64,000 nt of DNA from Tolypeutes matacus (GCA_026826555.1 JAKSZT010053764.1:34720357-34784356), one strand, 5' to 3'; counted from the first letter of the stretch, positions 1 through 12,635 are shown. Made by a program: numbers and translations. The notes: a model not told the origin generated them from the letters alone.

Positions 1-1364
1 AGGTGATATCTTACATTGCCACATTGATGACATCACTACCCCTGCAAATAACTTTTTAAGCTTTTATTTTTGTGTATTTTGCCTAGATAGGATTGGGTTT
101 CTGTCACTTGCAAACACATGCAATCTAAATAATATGGACATCCTCATCATATCCAGGCAGGATATTAGAAGTAGAAATGGAGAGAATCTTATCCAATTAA
201 AAAGATATTTTGAATAGAAATTTAAAGTATTTGGTGATTGATTAGATTTGGGATAAGAAGCAGAGGAAGGAACCAAAGATGACTGGTTTTCTGATAGTGT
301 GAACGTTGGTGTCATTTGCTGAGAAGGAAACCCTGGGCAAGATAGAAGCTTGTTTGGACTGGAAGATAATGCGTATATCCTTTGGATATACTGAAGTACT
401 TAACTGAGGCTGAGAAGGAGTTGTCAGATTATAGGAGGAAAATCGAGGGGACGTGGTATCATGGAAGTTGACAAGACAAGTTTTTAAGATGGTAATTAGA
501 AAGAGGAAAGTTTTCTCCCCGTTCCTTGATCCCAAACTCTCCTCTGTTTTCCCTTCCCTTCTCCTTCTTTCTCTACCCTACAGATCTCCACAGCACTCCC
601 TTCCTATCCTGTCTTCTCCTTTCTTGCCCTGTCCTGTCCCTGCCTATCCCTCCTTGCTCCCCTGCTCTTCCCTTGGCAAAATAAAGTAATTGATTATCAT
701 AAATATACCAACACTATAATACTACAAAATAAAGTAGTTGATTATCATAAATGTATTAACCTACAACATCAGTAAAGAAAAGTGGACATAAGTAAATTAC
801 TGTGAGGATACATTAAGTTTAAGGATCAAAGTTCCAGGAAGCAATAGCACCTTGAGAAGAAGGAAGAATTATAAAACCCATTCATTGATTTAATCATTCA
901 ATATTATTTATTGCACCGTTACTATGTTTTAGGGTGAGAGTTTTCTGAATATGTTCTAGATGGCATTCCTTTCACCATTTATGAATCCTGTTTATATTTA
1001 TTTTCTTCTTCACATAGACCTGAAGCCTTCAGTTGACTCTTTATCCTTCCATCAAGACCTTAAACTTTCTTTTATGAGGAAATAAGGGACAATTTTTCTC
1101 ATACTATTTTATCAATTTGATATTAGTCTTCTTATGGGGAACCCCTGCCATGGAGCCATTTGGGAGCTAAAGCTGACAACATACTCCTTAGGTGGTAGGA
1201 CCATGCAGAATTTGATGACTCTGATGCTTTAAAATCTAAGATTTGGGACTTGGACCTCAAATCACTATACCCCAGACAGGACTCTGTGAAACTTCCATCC
1301 CTAGAAATCACTGGCACATATTCTCACAAAATTTGATTCACCCAAAGATAGCATAAGAATAATG
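1..1364. other. Unique AT-rich DNA, no gene seen
   Basis: No reading frame here looks like a protein. A pyrimidine-rich stretch (about 540-665, runs of ccttcc/tctcc) keeps frames open by chance. Two similar AT-rich segments around 680-750 each carry 'aaaataaagtagttgattatcataaat' in slightly different form, suggesting a short local duplication. Confidence 0.6.
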
Positions 1365-1605
1365 GTTAAAGAGCATAGCCTATGGATTTACACTGCCTGG
1401 ATTCATCTCTCAGCTCATCCATGATTTGTGAGAACTTGGAAAATTTCCTTAGCCTCTCTGTGCCTCAGTTTCTCATCTCTACAATGGGAATCATAGGAGA
1501 ACCTATTTAGCAGGTTGTCATAAACTCTGATGAGATGGTATATATGAAGTTCTTGGGAAAATGTCTGGCACTTAGAAAGCATCAGTAAATGATAGCTGAT
1601 ACTAC
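1365..1605 (+). repeat. MIR SINE (old mammal-wide tRNA-derived repeat)
   Basis: The block has the order expected of MIR. It begins with 'agagcatagcctatgg', continues with a degenerate tRNA-like part, then the core 'cctcagtttctcatctctacaatggga' (1,463 onward, described here as the cctcagtttc core), and ends with the 'tggcacttagaaagc' tail. It is diverged, as expected for an ancient element. Ends are approximate. Confidence 0.8.
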
Positions 1606-1689
1606 TGCTGTTCTCTAGTAGGTCTTCAGATTTCAATAGCAGTGACAATAGAGACTCTTAGGGTAAACCATTTAGAAGCAGTGGCAGAT

Positions 1690-2266
1690 AGCGACCAAAC
1701 TCCTCAAATCTACCAGGCATTGAGTTAGTTGCTAGGAATACAGCAATGCCACAGTCCCTGCTCTACCAGTGTATGTGGGCCATTGTGGGCTACAGAGAAT
1801 TAAACACACAGACTGAAATAAAAAGTGATATATGTGATGTTAAGATCATAACAGGGGGCTCTGGGAGCTTCTGGGAGGGTCCTCTAACCTAAATATTAGT
1901 GTCAGAGAAGAGTTTTCAGATGACAGTCATCTGAACTATTAACTCACTGACAGGTGAGTTAATAAGGTAACGTGCTGGGAGGGGATGATGTAGTGCTGTC
2001 TTACAAAAAGAGAATGATTTCTGTGAACAACCAGAAGTGAGTGAGAACCTGAGTTGTACAAGAAACTTAAAGGAAGATGAGTATGAGTGGAAAATTGAGG
2101 TTATCTGGTGAGAAATAAGGAGGCATAAAAATACTTGGGAAAGATTATGATTATAAAGTTTTATTTACTGTGTCAACATATGTTGGGGAAAATATACCTT
2201 GATATTTTGGTGGGAAATCGGTAGAGCCTTTGTGAAGAGGAATTTGGAAATATCTATCTATCTATC

Positions 2267-2300
<34 letters not shown>

Positions 2301-2720
2301 TTGACTCAAGAAGTTCACTTTTAGAAATACGTGGGTGGCAGGAACCAACGTGAAGCAAATCTAGTTGACGGTGTTAGTTATAGAGGAAAAGAGTGTAAAA
2401 GCCCTGTGGCCAGTAGTGCCTGTTAGAGAAATAGGGGTGATACCTGAGGGATAGTTCAGGTTTGTTATGGGGCAATGATGTGAGAACAGTCAGAGAGGTA
2501 TGCAATGACTCAGTCAGGAGGGGCCTTGTTGGCCTTGCTGAAGAGTGTGAACTTTATTCAAAGTGGAACAGGATTCCTAATACATGAAACGAAGTAAGGT
2601 GGGGAATGTTCAGATTTTTATTTTTAAGAAGATCACTCTAGATAAGTGTAGATAATAAATTGGGGAGATGGGGTTGAGGAAGGCAAGAGTAGATATATAA
2701 TTTGCTAGGCAATTTTGTGA
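1690..2720 (+). repeat. Old mammal-wide interspersed repeat, diverged
   Basis: The order of phrases 'ccaggcattgagttag', 'gtccctgctct', 'ggccttgttggcc', 'gaactttattc' and 'aagatcactct' matches a very common ancient mammalian repeat, recalled from memory as L2-related. A second, longer copy of the same family lies at about 23,520-25,000. The copy is interrupted by a tetranucleotide microsatellite. The family name is uncertain. Confidence 0.5.
2251..2300. repeat. (TATC)n microsatellite
   Basis: About twelve copies of the tetranucleotide, with one dropped base pair in the middle (tatcatct). Confidence 0.95.
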
Positions 2721-3554
2721 AAAACTAAATAAAGTAGAGATCATTCGGTTGCAAACATCAAAAATCCACATTATATGGCCCAAAGGAAAAAAAAATTGAA
2801 AGGGCAAGGTATATTCCCACAGAATGTCCAAAGGGGCATTGGAGCTGCGAATTTAAAGGACATCAGGAGTCAAGGCAGCTTTTCTCTGCATTGCTCTGGT
2901 GATCTATGGAACCACGCAACCTCTTCTCTCTTATATCTGCTTCATTCCCCTCTTTCCTTCTCTCTCTATCTTTGCATTTGCTCCTCTCCTTCCTGTCCTC
3001 TCTCTCTCTGCCCCAAATCTCTATCCAGACTTCAGGATTCCTTCAGTTTACATATAATTTCTACTCTCTTTCAGATTTTCTGAGTGTTCTTCTTTTTAAT
3101 TCAAAAGCTTGAGATGCTGTCCGTTCCCTGTGCCCATCTCTGTACAACTAACTGTAGATAAGTTATACCTTATATGGTGCAAGTACAAGTTCATAAATTC
3201 AACCTTCAATAGGTTTGTAAGGGCATAAGGGAGGTACAAGTATCCTAGGACATGTCTACCAGTGAACTAATGGCAAATTGGTATCAGCACATAATTTTGA
3301 AATACAACATATTTGATTGCTATCATGGCCCTTAAGCTATCCTTAAATAATTATTCGAATAAGTCTAACTTTGACAGAAGGGAGGAAGTGGTCAATTTAC
3401 AACTATACCCTTTGGAAATAGATGCAACACCTAGTCTTGTAATGCCAGGAAATTCATTTATACTTTCTGAGCCCAAATCTTTTTCAAAGATAGTGATAAC
3501 AATATTTACCTTGAAGGGAGAATTTGAGATAATAAAGGTAATGTATTTATACTG
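2721..3554. other. Unique DNA with a pyrimidine-rich tract
   Basis: A C/T-rich tract (about 2,925-3,020) gives overlapping open frames rich in Ser, Leu and Pro. These follow from base composition. Nothing else recognised. Confidence 0.55.
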
Positions 3555-3720
3555 AGTGACTGATAAATAGCTGGTTTACAATAATAATTATTATCCCCAT
3601 TTTAAATATGGAAAAACCGCAGGTCATAGTATTAAGTTATTTGCCTAAGAGCACAAGGCTAAAAAGTGGCAGAGACTAATTTGAGGGGAGCTCTCTGGCT
3701 CAAAATTGGTGCTAGGTAGT
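3555..3720 (-). repeat. MIR SINE, reverse orientation
   Basis: Read on the plus strand it gives 'attattatccccatttta', then 'ttaagttatttgcctaag', then 'aaaaagtggcagagac', which is the reversed order of MIR landmarks. It is diverged and the ends are approximate. Confidence 0.7.
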
Positions 3721-4559
3721 CTCCCATGGACAGTTATTAAATTTTTTGAATGAGAAAATAATAAATCAATCTGACCATGACATGTAAAGTGATGGTAGTG
3801 GGGGAAATGTGATGGTAGGAAAACCACTAATTAGAATATGTCAATAGACTGGAGTAGCATATGAATGCCTCTGAGCTAGGATAGTGCAGTAGACATGAAA
3901 TGAAGAGGAAAGATGCTGTAGATTACACATGTAAATTTACTAATATTTGGCAATGGATTGGATGACTAGAATTGTGGGAAGGGAAAAATAAAAAAGATGA
4001 GTAGATAGATGTCCTAGGTGATTAGGAGAAGGAAGAAACCAATTATAGCAAAAAAAAAAAGAGAAGAAGAAACTTACATGAAGTGTTGGAGATAGAAAGG
4101 CGATAAGCATTTTCTGGACACTTTGGGTTGTGGTTTCAGAAGGACAATTGGTTGTCAATATGTAACTTACAGAAATCTAGAATTTGCTTACATAGCATAA
4201 AGCTGATAGGAATTATGGGATATAGTTACATACAATGAATCCCCCCCCCCATACCATTAATCTCTGTTAAATCAAGAGCAAGGTGTAGATTAGGTAGTTA
4301 TCTATAAAACGTGATGGTTGAAATCATGAGCATACTTTTAGATTACTAAGGATGGGAGAATAGCAAGTTACAAGTTCCTGAATACAGAACCTTGGGGATA
4401 TCTTCATTGAAGAAACAGAGAAGGCAATAGAGCTCTTTAAGGAGAAGCAGAAGGAAGTGCCAGAGAATCAGAAGATTCAGGATATTCTAGCACCATAAAG
4501 ACAAAAGCATAGAAAATTAAAAAAATAATAATGGTTATTCAAAATGTTAAATGTTATAC
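3721..4559. other. Unique DNA, no gene seen
   Basis: Contains a ten-C run at 4,241-4,250 and an A-rich patch near 4,050. No coding or RNA signal recognised. Confidence 0.55.
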
Positions 4560-5060
4560 TGTCAATTCACAGAAGGGAGGAAACCATATCTGTCCTGTAC
4601 AATGATATATTCCTAGTGCTCAGAACAATGCAAGACCTTAAAGGCACTTAGTAAATATTTGTTGGCAAGCTGAATTAATGAACCAATGCATGTATGAGTG
4701 AAGTGCTGCTAAATAAGAGTAGGTGAATGACAAAATGAAAATGAGACTGGGCTTAAATCCTAGGTATGTACCTCTTACCCTTCAGAACTTAGCTTTTACA
4801 TTAATTTCTCAAAAAAGCTTCTAGAGCTCACATCTCCTTTGCTAGGTTAGATAACCATGCTATGTGTACCATAGCATCCTTGTATTCACCAATTTTGCCC
4901 CTTTTGCACTTATATACATGTCCCACTAGATTATAAACTTTACTTAGGCAAGAGCTATATTCCCTTGTTTTCATTTTCAAATATCCAGCACAATATCTGG
5001 AAGAGTTTAGGCACTCAATAAGTTTTTATTGAATCAATAAATGAAAGAATAAGTGTGCTT
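4560..5060 (+). repeat. L2 LINE 3'-end fragments
   Basis: Two consecutive blocks carry the typical L2 3' phrases. The first reads 'cctagtgctcagaacaatg' and 'cttagtaaatatttgttgg' (4,610-4,670). The second reads 'cccactagattataaac', 'atccagcacaatatctgg' and 'cactcaataagtttttattg' (4,920-5,035). Both are strongly diverged. Confidence 0.65.
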
Positions 5061-5329
5061 TTGACCCAATGGTAGCCTAGAACAGAACTGATCTTGTGAA
5101 TAGGTGAAATAAAAAATTGTTCTATAGTTAAAAATGAGTTTCCCTTGAATTGATGCCTAAAATTCTATCGTTAAATCAATTCTCTTCATTTGCTCAATTA
5201 TTTATCTAGAAATTTCATGTTAATGTTCACTAACTTTGTAGGATTTTTGGTTGATATTGTCATTAACAGATCCTCAGATATTAAGATTTTTTAATTTCCT
5301 ATCAAGAGAATCAATGGCAGGTTTGAATT

Positions 5330-5640
5330 ATGAAGTGTAATAAAAAATATAGGGTCATTAAATCAATAAATATTTACTGAATATATACTACATATTGGGG
5401 TTTGAACTGAACTAAGAATTGGAGATTAAAGACTTACAATGTAATACTGGCCTTGGTCAAGTTGGGGGACAGATGCATAAAAATGCAATATATAAGTGTA
5501 ATAACAGTTATATAACATGTTTGCTATACTTAATGGAGTATGCAGTTAACTCTGGCTCCTGGAAAGTTGGCACCAAGAGAGAGAAAAAGATACTAAAACT
5601 AGAGGAGGTGGGAGGATATGACAAAAAACTTTATCTACTT
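5330..5640 (-). repeat. L2-like fragment, reverse orientation
   Basis: 'caataaatatttactgaat', 'tactacatattgggg' and 'gacttacaatgtaa' follow the order of a reverse-complement L2 3' end. The 74-codon frame that crosses this block is therefore probably not a gene. Confidence 0.5.
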
Positions 5641-5899
5641 TAGTGACTTGTGCTGACCAAACATTGCTTGGGAAGCTGTTTCTTAGAGCTGAGACTTTTG
5701 CAATTGTATAATATTAAAGAATATTTATACAGAACTAAGATTATACAGACATATTTTATATCCTCAGGGCTCACAAATATTGTGTCAAGCTTTCTTGGAT
5801 TAAGAAATAATTCTCAATTTTTTTTCTTAATTTTGTGATTCATATCTTCCCTTTTCAATCCCCAATCCCAATTCCCATACAAATATGAAAAATCAAACA
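5641..5899. other. AT-rich DNA, nothing recognised
   Basis: No gene or repeat recognised. A short frame here is AT-driven. Confidence 0.5.
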
Positions 5900-5985
5900 T
5901 GGGGAACGGGTATAGCTCAGTGGTTGAGGGCCTGCTTTGCAAATATAAGTTCCTGGGTTCAATCCCTGGTACCTCCTGAAAAATA
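5900..5985 (+). mobile_element. DAS-type tRNA-derived SINE (short form)
   Basis: The block opens with 'ggggaacgggtatagctcag'. It holds a polymerase III A box (tagctcagtgg) and a B box (gggttcaatcc), followed by an A-rich tail. The same design recurs at 61,387. DAS SINEs are xenarthran-specific. This copy is diverged and I could not find a clear target-site duplication. Confidence 0.85.
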
Positions 5986-6354
5986 ATATAAGAATATAAA
6001 TAAGTAGTGTCAGAATGTTAATCCACTGACTAGAGAAAACAATAATGATGTATTTCATGAAATGATGGGATTTGACAATTTCTAATTTGAACTTACACCT
6101 AAATAAAGGTGAAATAAAATGAAAAGTAAAAATTAAGATAAAATGAAATGAAAATTGAAAAATAAAGGATAAAGTGCAGCTGTGTTATCTGACTGAAACA
6201 ATTATTGTAAGTATGGAGGTACTTATTGGACAGAGGAAAGGTTTTAGTAGATAAAGAATTGGCAGAAGAAGTTTTGTTCAATTAAACCTAGTTTCTGTAA
6301 TTGTCCTTTATTCCCTGGTCACATAGCAGTTAGGGAGGTGGGAGTTTGGCAAAA
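5986..6354. other. AT-rich DNA, no gene seen
   Basis: Simple A/T-rich sequence with an imperfect 'aaaatgaaa' pattern at 6,110-6,165. No gene seen. Confidence 0.5.
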
Positions 6355-6520
6355 GGCTCAGCTACATAATATGCAGGGTTTAGTGCAAAATGAGTATGTG
6401 GGGCCCCTTTTACAAAAATTAAGAATTTCAGCACAGCAACAGCAGAAAACATTAAATCAAGTGTAGGGTCCTTTTTAGCGTGGGCCCTGGGATACTGCAC
6501 AGTTCACACATGAAGCCGGA
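6355..6520 (+). repeat. Ancient MER-type interspersed repeat
   Basis: Phrases such as 'gtgcaaaatgagtatg', 'tttacaaaaattaagaattt', 'gtagggtcctttttagcg' and 'gggccctgggatactgcac' match a familiar old mammalian repeat that I cannot name with certainty. It is more GC-rich than its surroundings. Confidence 0.5.
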
Positions 6521-8130
6521 GCCGATTGGCAACTCCCAATTTGAGAAATACTCAAGAAACTTGGAACAATAAACTTGTCTCTTTTTAAAAATGAGTTTCA
6601 TCTCAAATCAGCAAGTAGAAGAGCAATAATAAATAGTTTTGAAATAAAGTTTCAAGAACCCAAACTCCTCAACAGCATATTTGTGTTACAATTGTGATTT
6701 ATACATTTCATTTCATACATGCTACCACAGAGTTCTTCAGCAACTTGGTGGTCAAATTAGAATAAGTGTTTTTGCATGACATATTCAAAATAGAGAAATA
6801 ACCAACGCTATAGCTCTATAGAGCATAAAGGAAAGGTGACGAGTATTTGGGTGATGCTGAGGAAGTTGTTAGGGTAATATAAATAATAGAAGGGCTTGGA
6901 TCTCGAAATTTGTAGACTGGTTGTTAAATTTACCTTACATTTTCTAAAATGGGATTGCTGTTTTTGACATTAAATATGAGTGACCACTGTTCTAGAACTT
7001 CAGTGATGAGGGATCTTGTGTGAGCTTTACGACTATACTAGCAAGGTAACTTCTTGGGTCTTGCTTCAGCTTTAACTTTTACTGACTTAGTGAACCTGAA
7101 AAAAGAATATTTTGTACCCCACTCCTAAGATTAATTTATTCTGTTTTAACATGAGTAATGGTGGACCAGTTACTATTCAAACATACTAAATACTAACTTC
7201 CAGGATAAACTGAAATAAATATAATATGCCAGAATTCTGGAGCAGAAACACAGGAATATTGGTTATTCAAAATGTACATAGAAAAAACTTCAAAATATAA
7301 ATAGTTGAGAGAAGTGGTTAAAAATATGTAGAATATCAATAATTAATTTTTAACACCAGTTAAAAATTTGAATTTTATTAAAGAAGAATAATGGCAGTTA
7401 TTTCTTTTAGGAACCCAACACCTGATGTTGTTAAGACTGTAGTGTGTTCTTTGGAGCCCAAAGTTTCCACTTTTCTTAGATAAATATTTTCCCTTTTTTA
7501 TTTGGTTGCCAATCAAAACATCTGGCTGAAGGACTCAGTTTAGCCAAGTTTCTATTTTTTCCATTACAAATCTTGAAAGACTAGTGTTGGTCTTCACTCC
7601 TGATTAGTTTCCAAAATAGCAGTGGGAATTGAAATTGTAAACTGTTATCTAGTTTCTGCTAAATCCATGAAGGAAAGATTATGTAGAATAGGAACATGAT
7701 AAAATTGTTGGGTTTCTTTGAACCTCACTACCCATCCATTCCTAAAGGAACATAAAAGCTCATAGCTCCACAAGATGAGTGTGATGAATTGAATTCTATT
7801 TTGTGCCCACATTATTTTTCTCTTTATTCAATCTCACTTGTCTACACTGGATGTAACTAAAAAAGATAATAAATTTTTGATGCCAAATTCTACAATGTGG
7901 TTTACTAAATACATCTTTTCCTCCTCCTGCACTCTTTCTTAGCAAATATAACTTTCTTGGTGCTGAGCCTAAAGTGTCTAGGATCAGTAGTAAACAGATG
8001 ATATCACCAATTTCCTCCTGCTGCTAACATTTTTAATGCCTAGGCATGATTTTAAGAATCTTTATAACTCTAAAACATCTTCTAAAATTTTCACTTTAGA
8101 AATTGGTTTTATGTATTGATTATACCTTTC
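6521..8130. other. Unique AT-rich DNA, no gene seen
   Basis: No frame with protein-like composition and no young repeat. A diverged MLT1-like phrase (tgatgaattgaattct) near 7,780 may be the remnant of an old LTR. Confidence 0.5.
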
Positions 8131-8471
8131 CTCCCCCCCTGCTCCAGATGGCTCCCTCGTCTGTCTGCTTATTGTCTGCTCACTGTGTCTGCTCGTTCTC
8201 TCTGCTCATTGTGTCCGCTTGTTGTCTGCTCGTATTCTTTAGGAGGCACCAGGAACTGTACCCAGGACCTCCCATGTGGGAGGTGTCTGCCCAACCACTT
8301 GAGACACATCTGTTCCCTGCTCGTTGTGTCTGCTCATTGTGTCTGCTTGTTCATCAACTCGTTGCATCAACTTGTTGCATCTGCTCATCTTTTTTAGGAG
8401 GCACTAGGAACCAAACCTGGGACTTCCCATGTGAGAGGTGGGCGCCCAACTGCTTGAGCCACATCCACTCC
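8131..8471 (-). mobile_element. Dimeric DAS SINE, reverse orientation
   Basis: Two tRNA-derived units in tandem, each ending on this strand in 'cctcccatgtgggagg' or 'cttcccatgtgagagg' followed by 'gcccaac..cttgagccac'. They are separated by long spacers built from 'tgtctgctcattg'-like words. The overlapping open frames across this block are repeat translations, not genes. Confidence 0.88.
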
Positions 8472-8931
8472 TATTTAAACCTTTTGAAATCTATGTAATG
8501 TTCTGATGGTAGAAAAAAATGGATTCTTAATAACTCAGTGGCCCCCACTTTGAATTGTATTTTGAAGTCACTTCTAAGAATTTAACTTTAATACTATCCC
8601 AGTGGACAGTCCTAGATATGATAGAATGGTATACGATTGTTCTAAATTTCTTCCTCATCTGCCTCCTATTTTTGTTTCTTATGTTGTGACATCTCCACTT
8701 AAATTACTTCTCATAAAAGGGTTTAAAGCAGCCACTATCCTATATTGATAGTCTACAGTCTTCAAATGTCTTTACCTTGCTTTGTTATTTTTCTTCTATT
8801 TTCCTACAATAAATAAAAATCATAAATGAAGATATACTTTAGAAATGATTCATCTCGTGATCACAGTTGACTCATGTTCCCTTCATTCTGAAACTACAAT
8901 ACTGGAAATGTGAATAGCTTTCCCCAGAACA
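8472..8931. other. Unique DNA between two SINEs
   Basis: Nothing recognised. Confidence 0.5.
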
Positions 8932-9300
8932 TTTTTTTTTAAATTTACTTATCCCCCGTGCCCCCCTTGTTGTTTGCACTCACTGTCTGCTCTCTGTGTC
9001 TGTTCATTGTTTGCTCATCTTCTTTTTAGGAGGTACTGGCAACCAAACCTGGGACCTCCCATGTGGGAGGTAGGTGCCTAATTGCTTGAGCTACCTCCAC
9101 TCCCTGCTTGTTGTGTCTCTCATTGTGTTTTCCTCCTTGTGTCTCTTTGTTGCATCATCTTGTTATGTCAGCTTGCTGTGCCAGCCTGTCGCATCAGTTT
9201 GCTGTCTTACTAGTCTTCTTTAGGAGGCACCGGGAACCGAATCCGGGACATCCCATATGGTAGGCAGGTACCCAATTGCTTGAGCAACATCCGCTTCCCA
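8932..9300 (-). mobile_element. Second dimeric DAS SINE, reverse orientation
   Basis: It begins with a poly-T run (the A tail reversed). Two tRNA-derived units follow: 'ggaggtactggcaaccaaac' and 'ggaggcaccgggaaccgaa', with 'tgtgtctgttcattg' spacers. Flanks 'agaacatttt' (left) and 'agaatatttt' (right) look like a decayed target-site duplication. Confidence 0.85.
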
Positions 9301-10610
9301 CCTAGAATATTTTGACTTTCCAAGTCATATATCACCACATCACAGAGATGTCAGGGAATGGAGAGTGATACTATCTGTCAGTCTCTGGAGACATTGTCGA
9401 ATATTGTTTATACAGACCCAAGAGTTTTTGGCTAGAATGAGGAGAAATTCATGGAAACAGATTTTACTTTGTTTTAGTTCCCATGTTTTCAAGCTCAAGA
9501 AGCTTCAAAGGAAATGTAACAAAGCATGATACTGTGCAAAATGATGAGAAATTCTGGCCAAACTTCTGAACAATGAAATCAGCAAGTTATATCATGGATG
9601 GGAAAGATTTCTAATACTATCTTCCATTTTGTTTCTCTTAATATATCTTTCCTATTGCCTTGAATTGACAACCTTATTTCCGTCATCTCTGAGAAGCTCA
9701 GTGGGGCCTGGAGAAGAAGTGTTATTATGGATACTGTTAGGAATTCTGGTGAAGTTCTGGTCCTTTAAAGAATCCCTGAGAAAGTCACACAGAATAACCA
9801 GAATGCGATAATGATAATTAAAGCACCACTTTATCAACATCTGGGCCAGAACTCAAAACTACTTATGTAGGGCAATTTGTTAAAAGTTGACTTTCAGCAA
9901 AGACTTTGAGCTTGAAGCCCAATTATGGCTTCATTCTCAGCCTCCTAAACCACTGTACCTTCCATACCCCAAATATAAATCTCTGGGGAAAAGTCAACTT
10001 TCAAAGCAAAAATTGATATGACCTATGATTCAATTTTAGTAGGGCAGAGTTGGAAAAGTAAAAAATCTGGTGAAGCTGGAGCCATGGCATCTGTTTATTT
10101 TATGGACAGAAACAGGAATCACATGAAAGAGGATGGGACCTAGATTTAAGTTCTTTGAGACACCCTACCATGCCCACTTGATTTGTGGTACAAATATTAT
10201 CTGACCTGTAAAGTTAGCAATTTCTCTTTTCCAGGGTCTCAGCCAAGCTAGACAAAGAGTTGAGTATATGTATTACTGTCTAGAAAGAGGTAAAATGCTC
10301 ATTATTCAACATATGCCATTTTATAACTACTTTCAAGGCTGGAAAGGAGTGGTATTGGGCTTGTTAATGTTCAGAGACCTACCTAACCAGCAAGTTGACA
10401 AATACATTCTGACAAGTAAAAATCTCAGTATGAAGTATTTTAAGTTTCAATTTTCATTTGAAAACAAATTTTGAAGGAATAAGTTCAACCCCAAAGTATT
10501 AATTACCCATGAGATAAACTGATTGAAAAAAGGACTCAATTCTCCACTCCTCCCCATATCCATACCCTTTGAAATATTACTCAAAAGTAAGTTCCATCAA
10601 GGGTGGAATC
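9301..10610. other. Unique DNA, no gene seen
   Basis: Open frames on both strands at 9,629-9,840 overlap each other and look non-coding. No repeat recognised. Confidence 0.5.
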
Positions 10611-11035
10611 TATTCCCTACCCCTTAAATCCAGCCTGGTCATATGACTTACTTTGATCAACAGGATACAGTAGAAGTCATAATGCACCAGTTCCAAGGCT
10701 AGGCTTCAAAAGGCCATTCACTTGCTTGGAATCCTGCCATCTTTATGAAAGCAAATTCAGGCTAGCCTGCTGGAGTATGAGTGATCACACTGAGGAGAGC
10801 TGAGTTATTCCAAGTGAAGTCACATTAGAGCAAACAGGTCATACCCAACCCATACCTGACCAGAGATGCATAAGCAAGCCCACCTGAGATCAGCCAAGCC
10901 AGGCCCAGATGAGAAGGACCACCTACATGAATCATAGACTTGGGTGTAAAAATACCTGTTTATTGCTCTGTGTCATTGTTTGTGTGGTTATTTGTTAGGC
11001 AGCAGTATTATGGCAACAGATGACTGATAGAACCA
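10611..11035 (+). repeat. Old LTR-like or MER-type repeat
   Basis: Phrases 'catatgacttactttgatcaac' (first 20 bases diagnostic), 'gaagtcataatgcacc', 'ccaaggctaggcttc' and 'aggcagcagtattatggc' follow the order of a common ancient mammalian repeat with LTR-like organisation. The copy at 16,861-17,215 is a relative. Family assignment is by memory only. Confidence 0.45.
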
Positions 11036-11159
11036 GCCTGAATATTGTTGTCCACTGGACAAAGCAAACTAGAATTATATTTAAGACAACTTAAACCATT
11101 TGTAGGCCTTTGGAAAATGTTCAAGTCAGGAAATTTTTTGAACCATCCTATACGTACAT

Positions 11160-11850
11160 TTCTGTTTCACACAGCTCTGACTTTAGCCGTGCTATTCCTG
11201 CTGCTTCAATACCTTTCTCATTTTCCTTTACATACATCATTCATTCTTCAAGATTCAGGTTAGACGTCAGCTTTTCCAGGAAACTGATCCTGAATCAAAA
11301 GGCTGGGTTAAATCCTCCTCCTCTGGGCTTCCAGAACACCCCAGGCATATCTCTTAAAGCTATATAGCAAGCAGAATCTGTGTGATTTCTCCATTTCTTC
11401 ATCTCTCCCTCCTTCTTCAGCTTACTCCAATCTAGCTTCTATACTCAATACTCCCCAGAATCCGTTCTTTCAAAGATTTGCAATTATTAATAAGTCACTA
11501 ATACTAGGGACCATTTACAAGTCCTTATCACATGCGACCACTCTTGACATACGTATGAAATTATAAAGTGGCTTTTATTGCTGAGACTTTTTATTAATCT
11601 CTCTTCCTCCAGCTTGCACTGAACTGTAAAGTTAATGAGGATAGAAATCTTTTTTTTTTTTTTTTTAACCGGGAGGTCCCGGGGATCGAACCTGGGTTCC
11701 TCCATATGGCAGACGGACGCCCAACCATTTGAGCCACATCCGCCCCCGAGGACAGAAATCTTGCTTTCTCTTTTTCATTGTGCATACTCAGTACCTAGTA
11801 TAGTGCATGGCACAGAGTAGTGCTCAGTAAATAGCACTGAATGAGTGGAT
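11160..11850 (+). repeat. L2 LINE 3' region, split by a SINE
   Basis: The left part carries 'cagcttttccaggaaactga', the L2 3' protein-end phrase. The right part carries 'agtacctagtatagtgcatg' and 'gctcagtaaatagcactg', the L2 terminus. A DAS SINE at 11,650 interrupts it, so L2 is older than the SINE. Confidence 0.7.
11650..11748 (-). mobile_element. DAS SINE, reverse orientation, inside L2
   Basis: A run of T (reversed A tail) is followed by 'gggaggtcccggggatcgaa' and 'gcccaaccatttgagccac'. Flanks 'aggatagaaatct' and 'aggacagaaatct' are a target-site duplication with one mismatch, so insertion was by retroposition. Confidence 0.9.
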
Positions 11851-12635
11851 GCAGATACCATCACGTTATATAAAAGTCATTTTCCTGCATCAGTCTCTTC
11901 TCCTAGGTTGCAAGTTTCCAGATGGCAAGGGAAATTAGTTGTTTTGTACCAAGGGTGTCTAGCCAAGTGCCTGAATTTCAGTGAAAAACACCAGCTAAAT
12001 TTTTTCATGTTTAATAAATGTTCTGTGCCATTTTAAGAACTTTATACATACTATTTCACTTAATACAATAACCTGCGAGATACAGACTTATTTTATCCAT
12101 TTTACAGATAAGGAAACTGAGGCACTAGAAACTTCAAAAATATTTTTTAAACTGAACTACTTGCTCTAGCCGCAGACATACAAAAAACTGAAGAAAAACA
12201 AATAGCTACTATTATATGGCTGGAGATTTCTCAGTGAGGTGACAAATGCCCCTCCTGGCCCCCTGCCCCTGCCCGTCATTCAGGATATACTGTATAAATT
12301 ATGTGGTCTATTCATGCTATCTAGTTCAGGTTTATAGGAGACCATGCTGTGCCCCTGGGTTCTCCCCTGGTTTCACAAGAGCCCCTACCTACCCCAATTC
12401 ACCGAAGTAAGTCTACCCTTGTTGTCTGGCCAACCCACTGTTCTCATTGATTTCTTCTGTTCACTGCTGTACCCCAAACCTCTGGCATGTTTCCTGGCAT
12501 GCAAAAATATTAATTAATTACCCCTGAATTTCCTAGGAAAAGGCTTTCTTGATTATAAAAAAAAAGAAAGGCAACTCTTCCGCCACATGTTTCCTGATGT
12601 GTTTTGCTCTTTTTTTTAAAATAAAGTATAATTAT
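11851..12635. other. Unique DNA with a small MIR remnant
   Basis: 'ttttacagataaggaaactgaggc' lies at about 12,100-12,125 (first 20 bases diagnostic) and is a reversed MIR core. Otherwise nothing recognised. Confidence 0.5.

Noticed and set aside
453..689. 78-codon Ser/Pro/Leu-rich plus frame
   Set aside because: It is produced by a pyrimidine-rich tract, not by coding selection.
8103..8498. 131-codon plus-strand open frame, the second longest in the window
   Set aside because: It is a translation of a dimeric DAS SINE; a second overlapping frame (8,116-8,397) is also open, as expected for repetitive sequence.
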